A stretch of DNA of 64,000 bases, taken from NCBI GenBank assembly GCA_013398615.1, contig VZSR01001854.1:11824805-11888804 (forward strand), given 5' to 3'. The stretch comes from Brachypodius melanocephalos. Taxonomy: Eukaryota > Chordata > Aves > Passeriformes > Pycnonotidae. Both the position numbers and the translations under genes were made by a program. Shown here one piece after another: positions 36,997 through 49,924 of this stretch (positions are counted from its first letter, which is position 1; each line of letters starts with the position of its first letter). The notes below the pieces were generated by a model. It saw only the letters and a list, made by a program, of their open reading frames with translations, was not told the origin of the DNA and searched no databases.

Positions 36997-39900
36997 GGTG
37001 AAGATTTTGTGTTCATATTATTGCTATTTACTCCACAATGGTTACCAGGAAAGTTGGTTATTTTTCTAATGTTTTAACTCCTACATTAGAAGTTAATTAA
37101 AACTTAAAAGATTCTAGATTTCCTGATTATGAAACACAGAAATATTTATCTGTGAATAATGAAACTCTTATTCAAATTTTCAAGAGATTCTAATTTTTCT
37201 CCCTTTATTACTTGCAGATCTGAGACCAGCCTTCAGTCTGGCTTTTGTTGTGGTCTGAGGTATCTTCTTCATTCTAGAAATTCTGGGGTATCAAAGTCAA
37301 TGAAAACAAAATAGTCTGCAACCTGTGTCCTGTACTTCTATTGCACAAAGGCAGAATTGTTAGAGATTTATATACAAGTATTAGATTATCCACTGCCCTG
37401 TCTTGCTTACTGTTGTGTATTTTTCAACTGTAGACAGCATATTTTAACAGATTAGTTCATATTATCTGCTGTAAAAAATATTTTAGTTGCCATTTTGAAT
37501 CAAGCTAATGCAGTGAAGAAAGGAGGCCATTAAATTTAATGTCTATGCTGAATTGGGTCAGCAGTTGAGATATGATTAAATTCAATGGGCTTTTTTTTTT
37601 TACCAGCCTCATCACTTCACATTATATAAACTTGGTGTATATAATGGCATAGAATACTGGCTCAGACCACTGTTCTGCATAGCTGAACCAGAAATCAATC
37701 TGAATTGCATTTATCCTGGACTTTGCCACACACAAGAAACAAAATTACTTCCATAACATTATTTCTTGTATCATTTACCATCAATTTCCTGTCTTATCAG
37801 GCTGCTTTGTTTCTCTGTACTACTGATTTTAAGCCTAGCTGTGCAGATGTTGGATTGGAAACTGGCCTTCAGAACACCTATTCCTTGTTTTGCTGCTGCT
37901 AACTCACTTGTGTGACCTTTGGTGGGTTCATAAATCTGCCTTTGTTTCAGTTTACTTGTCTCTAAAATTGCTGTGATAAATAGATGTTGTGTTTTGTTGA
38001 GCTGAATTTCAAGATATATCGACCCAATAATCAATAACTTACCAACCAATAATAAATCCTAATATTGAGTCAAGAAGTCAGAGGGATTGCTCTCTTTTTA
38101 CACTCAGAGGGACAACTTTGCTCAAATTCCATCCAAAGTCTGGAGCTATCTGGAGAGGTGTTTTTAAGTTAGCACTAAGTCTGATATACATGGACTTCAC
38201 AAAATCATGGGTTAAAATCCTAACAACTTCAAATAAACCTTTTATCCTTTCAAGTGCCAATCAGGACAGGTTCATTTGCAAATACAGTCTAATTGTTTAA
38301 CCTTATTCCAGACCTTTGGGACCCAATTATCCTGCTGCTTGTAGGAGTGAAGCCTAATTACCATTTTTTTAAAAAAATAAGATTAAGCAATACTTGTAAT
38401 TGATGTCAGGAATTTAATTTTTTAAACAGATCTTTAGCTGGCACTGTTCTGCTGAACTAACAGCAGGCTGGTTATCACAGACACGCACACACCTTGAGGT
38501 GTTTGCCAGTTATTTTTCCCTAGCAAGATCTTTTGATAGGAGACGGTTTTATTATTACTGAAACAATTTTTAAAATAATGAGGCTTTCCAACTTCCTCAG
38601 ACTGTGGCTTAAATTCCATTGAATTCACTAAATTATGCTGGTACAGCCTAATACCTGATTACTGTATGTTGCTGCACTGTGCATCTGAGCTAGCCCTAGC
38701 CAAGCCAGTTTGAGCTCAGGAGACATCTAGTCACCAGCAGTCAAGGTTTTGTACATTCTACACAAAGTAACTGGAGAGCCTGATTAAGTTATCCCCCCAA
38801 AAATTCCATGTTTCCTCAGCATGACTCTTTTTGGTGCTTCTAGCCTATTCTGTCTCTCCAAAATAAAGCTTAGTAGTCGGTGAAGGCAGAGTGTTACAAT
38901 CCAGTTGCAGTTAATGACCTTATTCTCCACCTCCTCCTCTAGAGAAGAGCTGAACATTAAACTGTCAGAAGCCTTGAACACAAATTGCCCTTGGGAAACT
39001 GCACAATCATTGACATTGCTCCTGATGCAGTATTCCCAACACTACTTTAAGTCTGATCTCTGTCCATCTTTCTGTTTGATTATGAAGCTTCCTGAAACCC
39101 CAAATGCTAGTATAAAGTCAACCTCACATCCCCTCTGCTCTAAGATGAAATGAGCTATAACTGTGATATCCTTTTAAAATGTCTGTCTAAGGTTTCCTGC
39201 CTCAAATAATCAAGGATCTTAAGCCACACCAACTGGTTCATTATTTTATTAGAGGTCTGTCACTTCTTCTTTGCATCAACCTTTTGGTATTATGGTGTTC
39301 CTGCTGTAATCCTCCACATAATGGGCTGCTTTTGCTTGAGCATCTCCTTCTATGACCAGGAGAAATCTGCAAGGAGTATATACTACATGCAACAGGCTAG
39401 AAAAAAGTGTTTGTGGGTTGATATGGGGAGTTACCAAGTTAAGCATTGATATCCTTGCCACACCTAATGTAGCTGTGTCAGCTAGGCAGTTATCAGTCAG
39501 GACTGAAAATATTAACATCCATTGCTTCTTGGAACAGCCTGGATTGCTCTCTCCTAATTACCTACCTTTTCCCTAGGTTTACGTGGTTAGTTTTCACTTT
39601 GAGTCCTTCAGTTACTACCATCAGTCACTACCATCTTAACAACTTCACTTCTTTACAGCCACATTTCTTGTCTTGCATGGTTTTAACTGAATTACTTGCA
39701 AACATCCTACTAAAACAGGATCAAAGTTAGCCAGACACGCTACACAAAGCTAGATCTTGGGTCACATGAACCTGAATCACACTGCATTCCTCTCTCTTTT
39801 CTATCCCTTTTATTTCATTCTTTTCCCATAGGACCCATTTTCTATGCTCTAGTCAGTTTAGTTCCTGCTTTAACCAGTAAGTAAAGGAGAAGGGTGACTT

Positions 39901-40059
39901 TCCAGGTATTCAGGACTATATTCCTGCTTACTCAAAAATTACCAATCTTGTGGTTTTTACAGCAAGTACCTGATAATGTTACTTTGTGCTGAAATTTTGG
40001 AAATAACTACTTTTCCCATAAGAGGCTCTTGAATATCTTTTGCATCCTGAAATACATGA
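36997..40059. other. unique AT-rich DNA
   Basis: A short possible LINE trace at 37645-37700 is listed separately. Otherwise nothing is recognised. Frames up to 92 codons occur on both strands without family resemblance. Confidence 0.5.
37645..37700 (-). mobile_element. possible ancient CR1/L3 3'-end trace
   Basis: ATGGCATAGAATACTGGCTC followed by AGACCACTGTTCTGCATAGC resembles the reverse complement of the old amniote CR1 terminus, which reads roughly 'TACTGGGTCAGACCA...GGTCCATCTAGC'. Only about 50 bp, so it is tentative. Confidence 0.4.
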
Positions 40060-40790
40060 AATTTCTTCTATCTGAGCATATATTTTAGAAGTGTATATTG
40101 CTGAATTTCATTCTGCATTTCCAGACCATTTCTCTGGTTTTGGCAGGATTCTTTTGAATTTTTGACCTGGTCAATAAAGTTTGTGCCACATGGAAATGAA
40201 AACCACTTTCTCAGTATTATGTAATTCCCAACAAAAATATCAATAACTTCATATTCACAATAGATTTCCATCAAGCCCCACTTGATATATCCTCCCATTC
40301 TGGTATATCATTGATCCCCCCACTTCAGTATAATTTTTTAGGTGTATTTACACCCTCAGAGAAGCGCCCTGAGAGCTATGTAAGTATGTTTTGGAAATTA
40401 TTACTTGAGACTGTATAAAAAAACTAAATACAGTCAACCTGTATGTGATTGAAACCTCTTTCTGCTCCATGGAATGCACCTGTTAATATTTCATAGATAA
40501 TAGACTGATTTGACATGACTTGGTACACGCAGCTGTGTTCTGACCACTGTGCCATTTTTTCTGTACTATTTTCCAAATTCTTATGAACAGATTGATTGAT
40601 TTGGGATTTTCCCAGAAGGTGAAGTTAAGCTGATTCATCTACAATTCATTATGTTTTAGTTTCTCAAGGTTAAGCACTATATCTGCCTTTTGCTAGTCTC
40701 CTGGTATCACACTCTTAAAGACTGAAGTTAAAAATTCTGATTGGTTCTGCCTGCCAGTTATCTAACAATCCTAGTGCTTTCAAAAATGCA
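40060..40790 (-). mobile_element. ancient CR1/L3-type LINE, antisense reverse-transcriptase region, degenerate
   Basis: TTGCTGAATTTCATTCTGCA, TTTCCAGACCATTTCTCTGG and GATTCTTTTGAATTTTTGAC come first. TTTGACATGACTTGGTAC, AAGTTAAGCTGATTCATCTA and TATCTGCCTTTTGCTAGTC then CTCCTGGTATCACACTCTTA come later. They occur in the order expected of the reverse complement of an old CR1/L3 ORF2 (the palm/thumb part of the reverse transcriptase). There are many substitutions and indels, and no open frame survives. It is similar in type and age to 55165-56095. Confidence 0.6.
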
Positions 40791-42019
40791 AAAACTCACC
40801 CTACATAACACTGTATAAAAATCCTTTATCCATGCCACCCACTCTGTCATTCTGGAATATGCCCTGAATACATAGTCAATCTGGTTCAAACCAGGTATTA
40901 TCAATCCCAGTGAAGTTCCTAATTAACCTGGGGTTTGTTCATCCTGGGAAATAAAAATAAGACAAAAATATTTAAGTGTGACAGTTGATACATTTAATAT
41001 AGCTAGTAAAAACTATGGATTTGTGTGATTTCCTATGCATTCATAAAGTCAATTCTTAAGTTTCAGATCTTGATCCAACTAACTAAAGCTACTGATGACT
41101 GTAAATGAATTTAGAATATAGATTCTTATGTAATGTTTTAGCACCAGTTAAAAACCAGTATCAGAGCAGACAAGATGAAAACTGTAAGGAAGCCTGTTGT
41201 GATATGTGAAATTTCGAAGGCTCTCAGTACTGGAAAACAATAGCAAAAACCATTTTTTCACATAGGAAAGCAGAACTGCAGTTTGGGTAGAAGGAATTTA
41301 GATAAGTTTGTTTCCTTCTTCCCTAAAGTCCTTCTAAAAAGGTCACAGAGATAAAAATAGAGCTGCCTTCTTTTACAGGGATTTTGCTTGAGAGCTCAAT
41401 TTATTCAGAAATCAAGACAGATTGATGTTGTTCCCTGGGAATGCAGATAGGCATATTTGAGACAATAAACCAGGAGCCCTTATCTGCTCAATTTTGTCTT
41501 TTCAATGTATCTATCCTATGCTAATTTTAGGTCTCCATGCTCTATATCCTGCCATGTTTTGTTTTTTCTCCCATTGAGCTCTGATTTCTCATTTCGACAT
41601 GTCCTTTTAGCATACATTTTGTACTTGTGGTGCATCTGTTCTCATTTTGCCCCTGCAAGTGCCTAAACGATAGCTAAATGCATCTGTAAGGACAAGTGCT
41701 GAACAGGTGCAAAACAAGACCACAAATAATAAAAGAAGAGGAAGAAATCAGAGACTAATTTTTGTTCTGTCAGGATTTGCCTAATATATGTATAGTCATT
41801 ACACAGCCAAAACAAATGTCTCATTTTCACATTTCTTTATCTTCTCTTAAAAAAGGATATTTCTGGAGTTAATTTAGTACAAGAAATTTTGATAGAATAA
41901 GGTACTCCTTCTCTACTGCTTCCTTGACAGAGATTCTGTAATACAGCTTAAGGAACTTTACAGGGTATCCAGCTCTTCTTTCTTAGTAAACAAAACATGG
42001 ACAATACTTTCAGGCACAT
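40791..42019. other. unique AT-rich DNA
   Basis: Nothing recognisable. The left margin may still contain undetected LINE sequence continuing from 40790. Confidence 0.45.
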
Positions 42020-42110
42020 GATGTGATTCCTGGGGTGGCCTGGGCAGGCCAGGAATTGGACTCCATGATCCTGGTGTGTGCCTTCCAACTCTACATCTTC
42101 CATGATTCTA
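42020..42110 (+). mobile_element. CR1 LINE, 3' end
   Basis: GGCCTGGGCAGGCCAGGAAT, TTGGACTCCATGATCCTGGT, GTGCCTTCCAACTC and CTTCCATGATTCTA match the sense-strand 3' terminus of avian CR1 with one decayed tail repeat. About 90 bp. The downstream A-rich sequence is not a recognisable tail. Confidence 0.82.
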
Positions 42111-42622
42111 AAAGAGAAAACGCAAAAAACAAAAGTATGAATTGTAGGTATATTATTTGAAAACAAACCAAACTCCATACTACTTTTATTTTATGTTTAT
42201 TCTAAATTTTCTAAAGATGTTTTGCTGTTACTCTTGACAAGAGTTACGGCAGACATATTAATTTTACAATATTCCATAAAGTAGTAATTTTTACTCACTT
42301 TAATCTCAGTGATACAGACTGGGTAACTGAGCAACACTCTGTTCTTTTTGTATTGTTAAAGCAACACAAAATGTCAATTGATTGTCAGTCTTTACTCAGT
42401 GTTTTAGCTTTGAATTCACTCTGAGTTCAGCCTCCAGGACAGCAGGACTTTCAGGACTGTGGCTACAACATTTAGTAGTTCCTTTTGAGAACAGGCCAAA
42501 ATCTCTGTTGTCCAGCAGCCAAATGATAGGCTGGAGGTCAGTTCAAATAAACAAAAACTGACTACTTATTTTTGCTGAAAAGAAGCATCCAGAAAAAAAA
42601 AATAATCCATTTTGGCTAGAGC
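42111..42622. other. unique AT-rich DNA between two CR1 fragments
   Basis: About 510 bp with no recognisable feature. It separates a sense CR1 from an antisense CR1, so the two are probably independent insertions. Confidence 0.5.
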
Positions 42623-42852
42623 AGAATCACAGAATCATTTAGATTGGAGAAGAGATCATCAAGTCCAACCCATGACAAAGTACCACCTTATCAACTAGAC
42701 CATGGCTCTAAGGGCCACATCCACTCTTTCCTTAAACACCTCCAGGGATGCTGACTCCACAACCTCCCTGGGCACCCCATTCCAATGTGTAATCACACCT
42801 TCTGTGAAGAAATTCTTCCTAATGTCCAACTTAAGCCTCCCCTGGCACAGCT
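42623..42852 (-). mobile_element. CR1 LINE, 3' UTR fragment, about 230 bp
   Basis: AGAATCACAGAATCATTTAG, ATCATCAAGTCCAACCCATG, CCTTAAACACCTCCAGGGAT, GACTCCACAACCTCCCTGGG and GAAGAAATTCTTCCTAATGT are the reverse complement of the CR1 3' region in proper order. It belongs to a different CR1 subfamily from the copy at 33676, judging by the TCAAGTCCAACCC and ACCTCCAGGGATG variants. Confidence 0.92.
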
Positions 42853-45800
42853 TAAGACTTCAGGGGTGATGTTTTTCTGTGGCAGTTGAATAACAGAAGT
42901 TTTTTTCTCAAATCATAATAATTCCTTCTGAAGTTAAAAAATTCTAATATCTGGTTGAACCAGACTGCGCTTGAGGGTACTTTAAGCTGTATTGAAAACC
43001 ACAGCCTGAGGTACGAAGTTGCTCAGAGCTCTTCCCAACTTCTTGCACTTGGTTCATGAAACTATTCCCAGGGAGGCAGGACCCACCTCTTCCTCAATCA
43101 TCACACCAATGTACACAAGAGCAGGGGCTGACTGCCTATTTTAAACAGGAATTGCTTGGAAGGTTTCCATGGTCTCCAAGCTCTTCTGTCCTTTTTATTA
43201 AACCAGGAGGGGGAAAAAAATCATGAAGGAAAGTAAAAAGGTGTTGGCAATAACACTTCTGGAAAGGCAGAATTTTCATTAAGATCATACCCTGAGTTAG
43301 GTGCCTCCTTCTTTGACAGCAGCCATGCTGCTGCTCTTTGAAGGGCAAGAAGCTGAACTTTCAGGGAGCCAATTAGGAAATGTTCCAGAAAGAGTGGTAG
43401 TGATAGCAGCCATCTGAGAGATTAACTGCAGTAAAGGGTCCTCAAAACAGTGGCCTCCAACTATTTTTGGCATAGTTCTTATCTTTCTTTTGCATCACTC
43501 AAAAACTGATTTTACAAAAAGAAAAGAAACAAAGTGACTTGAGGCTTTTTGTTGTGTCCCAGAGCTTTACAAGTGAAAAGTTCCACAGTAAACATCACTT
43601 ACCAATGGAACTCTACTTCAGGGAAAAATATGTTTCCTTAAGACAGATAATAAATACCCTTCATATCATCGTGGCTGATAAGTCAAAACAAGCCTAAAAG
43701 ATGCATTACATTCTGCCTTTGCAGTATTTTTGCTTTTCAGAGGCAGAAAGGATTGATGTTTCTGTTGGGTCACTGCTGAATACCTAACTGTACAGAAATA
43801 CTAAATTTTGACTTGCCACTGAGAATAGTAAGGAAGGAACTAAATGGTGACAAGAAGAATGAACTATGTTTACATGAAGCATTCTTTGATTCTCTAGTGC
43901 AAAATAAAATATTAATGAGAAGAGAGTAATAATAAGTTTCCCCTGATCACATACATGATCTCAAAAAATAACAACCAAGATTCATAAATGTAATGATTTG
44001 ATTGTTATTATAACACAAAGGTGCTCCTACTAGAAAAAAATGGTGATATTCTTGCTCTGTCTGAACTGAGTCGAAATCTTTCTGTTCTCACTAGAACTCA
44101 GGTGAAAAATAATGTGTAAAAAATAATCCTGTTTTGAAAAATCTAGTATAATAGTCTTCTTTCATAAATCTCAGCATAATTAAGAAGAATGGGACTCAAG
44201 AGCTCATGATTTCTCATGTTAGAAAAGAAATGCAGGCTGCTATTTTTAACAAGACTGCTGCTCATGATTAATGGTATCTGTTTGTTAATGCACTTTAGAT
44301 ACATTCACTGCATCCTCACACTGTCTTGCAGCTCTTGAGCAAGGGTGAACTTTACCAGGCAGCTTCATTGGATAATGGCGGGATTTACTAATCAGCACAG
44401 CTCTGTCACCCTTATATGCTGATTAAAAGTAACCATCAGCATCTGGACATGCAACTTCTGACCCCGAGGTGTTGTGCTGGGACAAGACCTAACATCAGTT
44501 CTCCACAATACAGAGAACACTGCTACAGCAAGGCTGAATGCTAAGGAGGGTGGAGCAATTTTTTTATAAAAATGAATATTTATTTACTTGTTTTCTATAA
44601 AACACTAACACTCCTTGGCTGCATTCACAGAAATCCTGTGTTTGGAATTAGTTCAATTAGATTTATCCCTGATTAATGTGCTCTTCTACATCCACTGCAG
44701 GAATGTAGGTTTTTCCCATTTGGTTACAATACATCAGATATTACTCACTATTAGAGGTTTGCTACAGTTCTCATTTGCCTATTACTCTATCTTATTTTGC
44801 AGTAGTATGCACATTTTAAAGTACGCCTCTATGTAATCTGCAGGATAGAAATTAAAATGATTGCACAACTTCTATATTATATGCTTTGAGATACAGAAAA
44901 ATTAAGATAAAATTTTCAATTTTCATACCTATTTTTATCACAGCCTTTTTAGATATGCTGGCTTTCCCAGAGTTTTCTGAAGTCAGCAGTTCTTCAGAAA
45001 GATTATCACCTTCAAAAAAAAGATAGGTTAGTTATTCGTGTGTGCACTGTAAAATAATTTCAATGTACTAGACACTTTACTATCCCTTCCCTCTTCAAAC
45101 TCCTTTGTTTTTTTCATTTTCATATGGGAGTCACTGCTGGAATGTTCTTTTGGAAACATCTTATCATCTACAAGTCACAATTTGGCCATTTGATCACTGC
45201 TTAGCTTGACTTAAAGTGAATAGAAGCTCCAACTACTACCACATTGCCTTTCAGATTTTTCTTTTTTCTGTCTGATCATTCAGATAACCTCAATACAAAT
45301 TTTGCTTACATAACTAAAACAATGCCTTTGAATACTGTGCATGTTTTAAACCAAAATGTCTCATAGTGATTTATGCATTTATGAATAAAAACGTATCCAT
45401 CACCTATCTGAAATATGGGTCTTATTTAATGAATATAATCTGGCAACTGATTTAAAAAAACCTAAAAGAAGAAATTCTTCTTTGCCTTGCTGGCCTACTC
45501 AGAGGGACATTTCTTCACAGGCCTTTTTTGATGTAAAATCTGTCATCATTTACTTCTGTTGAAATGAATAGTCTATTATCTTTCCCCACGTGACTTTACC
45601 ATAGTTAGGATTTTTTAATGATGAAATAACAATCTACAGAATAGTTACACTGCTTATATGGTGTGGTAAAAGAAGGGGCTGCATGAAGTGAAAATACAAG
45701 AGTTTGTTGCCAACAGATCTCACTATTTCATCTATACACCTGAATTACACATAAGTCCTGGACATTTCAGTGTGAAATACTAGGTTAAAGGATCCTTTTC

Positions 45801-48800
45801 ATGTTAACAGCTGTGGAAGTCTTTATTCAGTTTTTAAGACTGATCTTCGCAAAAGAGAACCAGAGTGGTCCATTCCAGCTTTGAAATCTAGCAGATTTTT
45901 TTTTTCTGAAAGTGGAAAGGATTCAGCTGAATTCCACAAGAATACAGCTGGTTTACAAGAATACAATTCTGAACATCAAAACTTGATGATTACTGCTTTC
46001 CTTAAGTCCTGAGCTTTCTGTGGCCGATAATATAAGCATTTAAAAGTGAAATGGAATGGTCTTTTTTGTTATATTCAAAGCAACATTTTGTTTTCCTTAG
46101 TATAACCATTTTATTACTATTTAGAAATTAGTAAGACAGTAGAGTCCATCAACACATCTTTTCCATGCTTGCTCATAACTTTTGCAGTATTCTGAATCTA
46201 CTTTCAAGGAATTAATGCAGAAATGTACAATGTAGGAGCAGAAAGAATGAGAGGTTTAAACCAAGTTCAGTGGATAAAAGCAGGAACAGAAAATGATCTC
46301 AGGAAATAATTGAAGCACAGAAGAATCTCAGCTTGTTGTATGGTGGCTGTGGAAGGGTGCTCCAAACAATCTTGAAGCTAACCCTTCAAGATGTTTTTCA
46401 CTTGCTGGTCAATATTTATATCAGCTGTTTGTGGTTGTGCTTAGCTTTGAGTTAGGAAGCCAAACTCTGATAGGTAGAGGAAATGTCATTATGCAGATTC
46501 CATGGAAGATCAGTAAGTCACCTGCTGTGCTTGTTTCTTCTGGATCTCTCTAAGGTCAAACCTGAAATTCCTGTGAGGAGGACATGTGAAAGGGACATTG
46601 CATTTGTAGGCTGCAATAAAATATCTCTCACCATTTAGAGGACATTTTTTCAGCAGTTCAGCTGATGCAAAATTCATCAATTTTTTTAAAAAGTCATTGT
46701 CTTGGATGATTGTGATAGACTTCTGCTTCCAAATAATTTTGGCTTTCTTCAGTGGCTTGTATTAAAAGAATTTGTGGGTCCAGGAAGATTTGCTTAAAAA
46801 AACCACATACAACATGGAATATGATTGCATGGACCTAGTGAGTCTAATCACTGTTCTTTTAATGGAAGGCTCTGTCTCATGCCTCATCACAGCTGAAGTA
46901 AAATACACTAACTGGTATTTTGCACATTTCCAGTAGCACACATCTAAAGAGTTGCACCATCCCTGCTTAACTTCACCTGGGCAGGCCTTGTGAGAACATC
47001 TTGTGCTGGACAGGATGAGTGTTACACTTCTGCTTCAGCTTTCACCTGAAAAAACATAGTTCTTTCACTAAAAAAGAGGAGTATTTGCATATATAGCCAG
47101 AATCTCTTTCTTTAAAAGAACAGTCACACTAATTTGAAGACAACAGCTTTACAGATCTCCTGCCTTGTGCAGTGTCTTTCTGCTAATGTCCCTGTCCTCA
47201 GCTTCATGTTTGATCACTGTGTGTAAATTATGGGAAATTTCCCAGCAACTTTGGTACTTGGCTGCTTTCCAGGGTCAGCCCACCAAAACTGGGGAGCAGA
47301 GGTTACCTGTTTGAGACCAGAGCTTGGCACAGGCATAGAGAGGGGGCTGGGAAGAGGCCTAACTGGAATTCCAAGTTGTTGGGTTGGGGCTGTGGAGGGA
47401 GGATTCCCTGGCATGACATGGTCATCACACAGTGTGAGCTTAGAGCAGCCCCAGTTGAAGGGCACCTTACAGCCCATTCCAATCCAGCTCCATCCTGAAC
47501 ATCCACCTCAGGCTCTGTCACTGCCCCAGCAGTGCTGTCTGGTCATCCACATCCATGCCAACCCCAAAACAAGTGCTTGATGAAAGTGGCACCTGGTAGC
47601 ACACATTACTATTCCTCGCCCCATGTTACTGTGTATTCAAGCATCCCCCCTTGAAAACACCTCTTCTCCCAATAAAAAACTAGAGCACCTCTGTAACACT
47701 CTTCATGAGATGCCTCTAACATCAGGGTTGAAAGGCTGTGACATTTAGAATAGGAATGTGCTGACCCTGGTTTCCCTGCAAAGATCGATATATCCCATCT
47801 GCCAGAGCAGTTTCTGCAACCTGTAGTTTCCATCTTTCCAGACTGCAAAGGGCAAAGGTGACACAGCAAATCCAATTGTTAAAAAAAATATCCCTTCTGT
47901 AATTTTGCTTATGAACTTCTGTTGTGATTGTCTGCTTAGTGGGATTCACAACCCCCAGCACAATCTGTATTCATACATTGAAAAATACACTGGTAAGCAC
48001 CCTGTTTAAGAAAGTGTGGAGTATGAAAATATCAAATCATACTCTCTGATATAGACTTTATAGTTTTTACTATAAAATATAGCAGTTTAGATTACTTTGT
48101 TGAAATACTAAAGGGAGATATTAAGAAAAAAGTTAATAATGCAACTCAAATATTTTCACCAGAAGCACAACTAGTAGGTACATATTTTGCTGCTGAAAAG
48201 ACACTGTATCTGAGAACTTCTGCTGCATGGTTGTGAATACAGAATGGTTTGGTAACTCACCTCTTGGTTTAAGGAGAATCACGGAAAAAAATCCTTGCTA
48301 TATTCTTTTTGCTTTAAAAATGCTGTGTTACATAGAGAACTTAATAAAAACAAGAGAAAACACAACAAAAAGCTGCAGTCAGGCTTTGGTATATAAAAAC
48401 TTTTAGGTTCTTTTCGTGCATGTAAATCACTTCTGTAAGGAGTTAGAAAGGATAAATGGAATTATTCTTTTAAGAAGAGATTTGATAGAACCACCCATGT
48501 TAAACCCAGGTAATTAACACTGGGTTCTTAAGTATAACCCAGGTGATTAACATTGGGTTTTTAAATCTACCTAGGTTCCCAAGAGTTGCATTTAAAAAAA
48601 TGCCACATTTAAAAAGTGCAGGATGCTGAGGACTTTTGAGAATGAGTGATCATTTAAGTAATTAAATGTGGGATTTGAAGCTTATGGTGAGACATGCAAG
48701 TCTATAAATCTTGGCTTGTGATTAAATACATTCTAAATAATTTCATTATTATTCACAAGTGATAAGTCCTTAAGATGGAGGTATTAAGCAAATTCCTATT

Positions 48801-49924
48801 GCCTGTTCCTGAACCAGCTGAAGCTCTGGGAACAGAAAATTATTTTTGGACAGCGTGTTGTTTTCTCTCCTCATGGAAATACAGAAAGAGAAAACTGAGT
48901 CAACATAACAAAATCTGACAAAAGCAGTATGAGAAAGACAAAATAAAGGACAAAGGGGAAAAAATCAGTGTGGGGAAAGACAGGCTGTAGAAGATACAGA
49001 GTAAAATTCTCAAAAGAATTGAGACATTGAGTATGTCATTGGGTAGTTCTGTATGTACAGACCTTTTGTCAGTAATAGAGGGCACAGATTTCCATTTCAA
49101 GTTTGGTGCAGCCCTCAGAACCCTCACCCTAGCTTCAGTGAGCTTTGGATTAAGCACTTAGGGGGAAGACTGATTATGCTTAAACTGAATTACTATTTTT
49201 CCCTTTTTTTGAAGAAAGGAGTCTAAATTATGGAAGAAAGTTTTAGTAAACTCAGAAAACTCACTGAGCTCTCAAACCCTCAGAATCTCCAGAATTTAGT
49301 GGCACCTTTAGACCTTAGACTTAAAAAGGGAGAAAAGCAGCTTATCTCAGAACTTAAATGAGTTCAGTAATTGCTCAGGCTGCAGAATGTAACACAAGAT
49401 GTATTACAAACAAGCCAGCAAAGCAGTTTATTACACCAGAATTGTGCAGGGGATTAAAAAAAATACAAGGGAATCCCTGATTCCTATTATGCTTGGGAAT
49501 AAATAGTGTTCAAAATAGAGTTGCTGTGTTTTAATTGTCTGAATCTAGCAAATTAGCATTTGAAATTTGCTGTGTTTATAAGTTCTGCTGGAAATACAAA
49601 AAAAGGACATAAACAAGACTTTGAAGATAACAGGAATTTCAGAACTTTGGAATTTTTTTTCCTTTTTTTCTGTTTCTGATGTTATAATTTTCTTTTATTT
49701 ACAAACCTTTTAATGTGGGCAGTTGGTGCTTCTGAGATTTCCAGCCACAGTTCTTAATTGTGCCACTCAGTCTCAGTGCCTGAATGCATCTCATTTCCAA
49801 TGGAATCTTGAAGCCCAGCTGAAGCTTGAAGCCCATTGCCAATGGGCCTTCTCATTCCTTTCCTTGGTCACACTCTCCTCCAGAGCTGTCACCTACTGCC
49901 TGCTTCTATTGCATGTGGGTGTTG
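42853..49924. other. unique AT-rich DNA
   Basis: No gene is supported. A GC-richer patch at 47230-47580 is open for 116 codons on plus and 87 on minus but matches nothing I recognise. A 33-bp duplication lies at 48503-48568. Confidence 0.5.
48503..48568. repeat. 33-bp tandem duplication with internal inverted repeats
   Basis: Unit one (48503-48535) begins AACCCAGGTAATTAACACTG and unit two (48536-48568) begins AACCCAGGTGATTAACATTG. They differ at only a few positions. Within each unit AACCCA pairs with TGGGTT 12 bases downstream, so each unit can fold. No function is known. Confidence 0.85.

Noticed and set aside
47214..47580. 116-codon plus frame and overlapping minus frames in a GC-richer patch
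   Set aside because: No recognisable product, no splice or promoter context. I also considered a CR1 origin but could not align the blocks in order.
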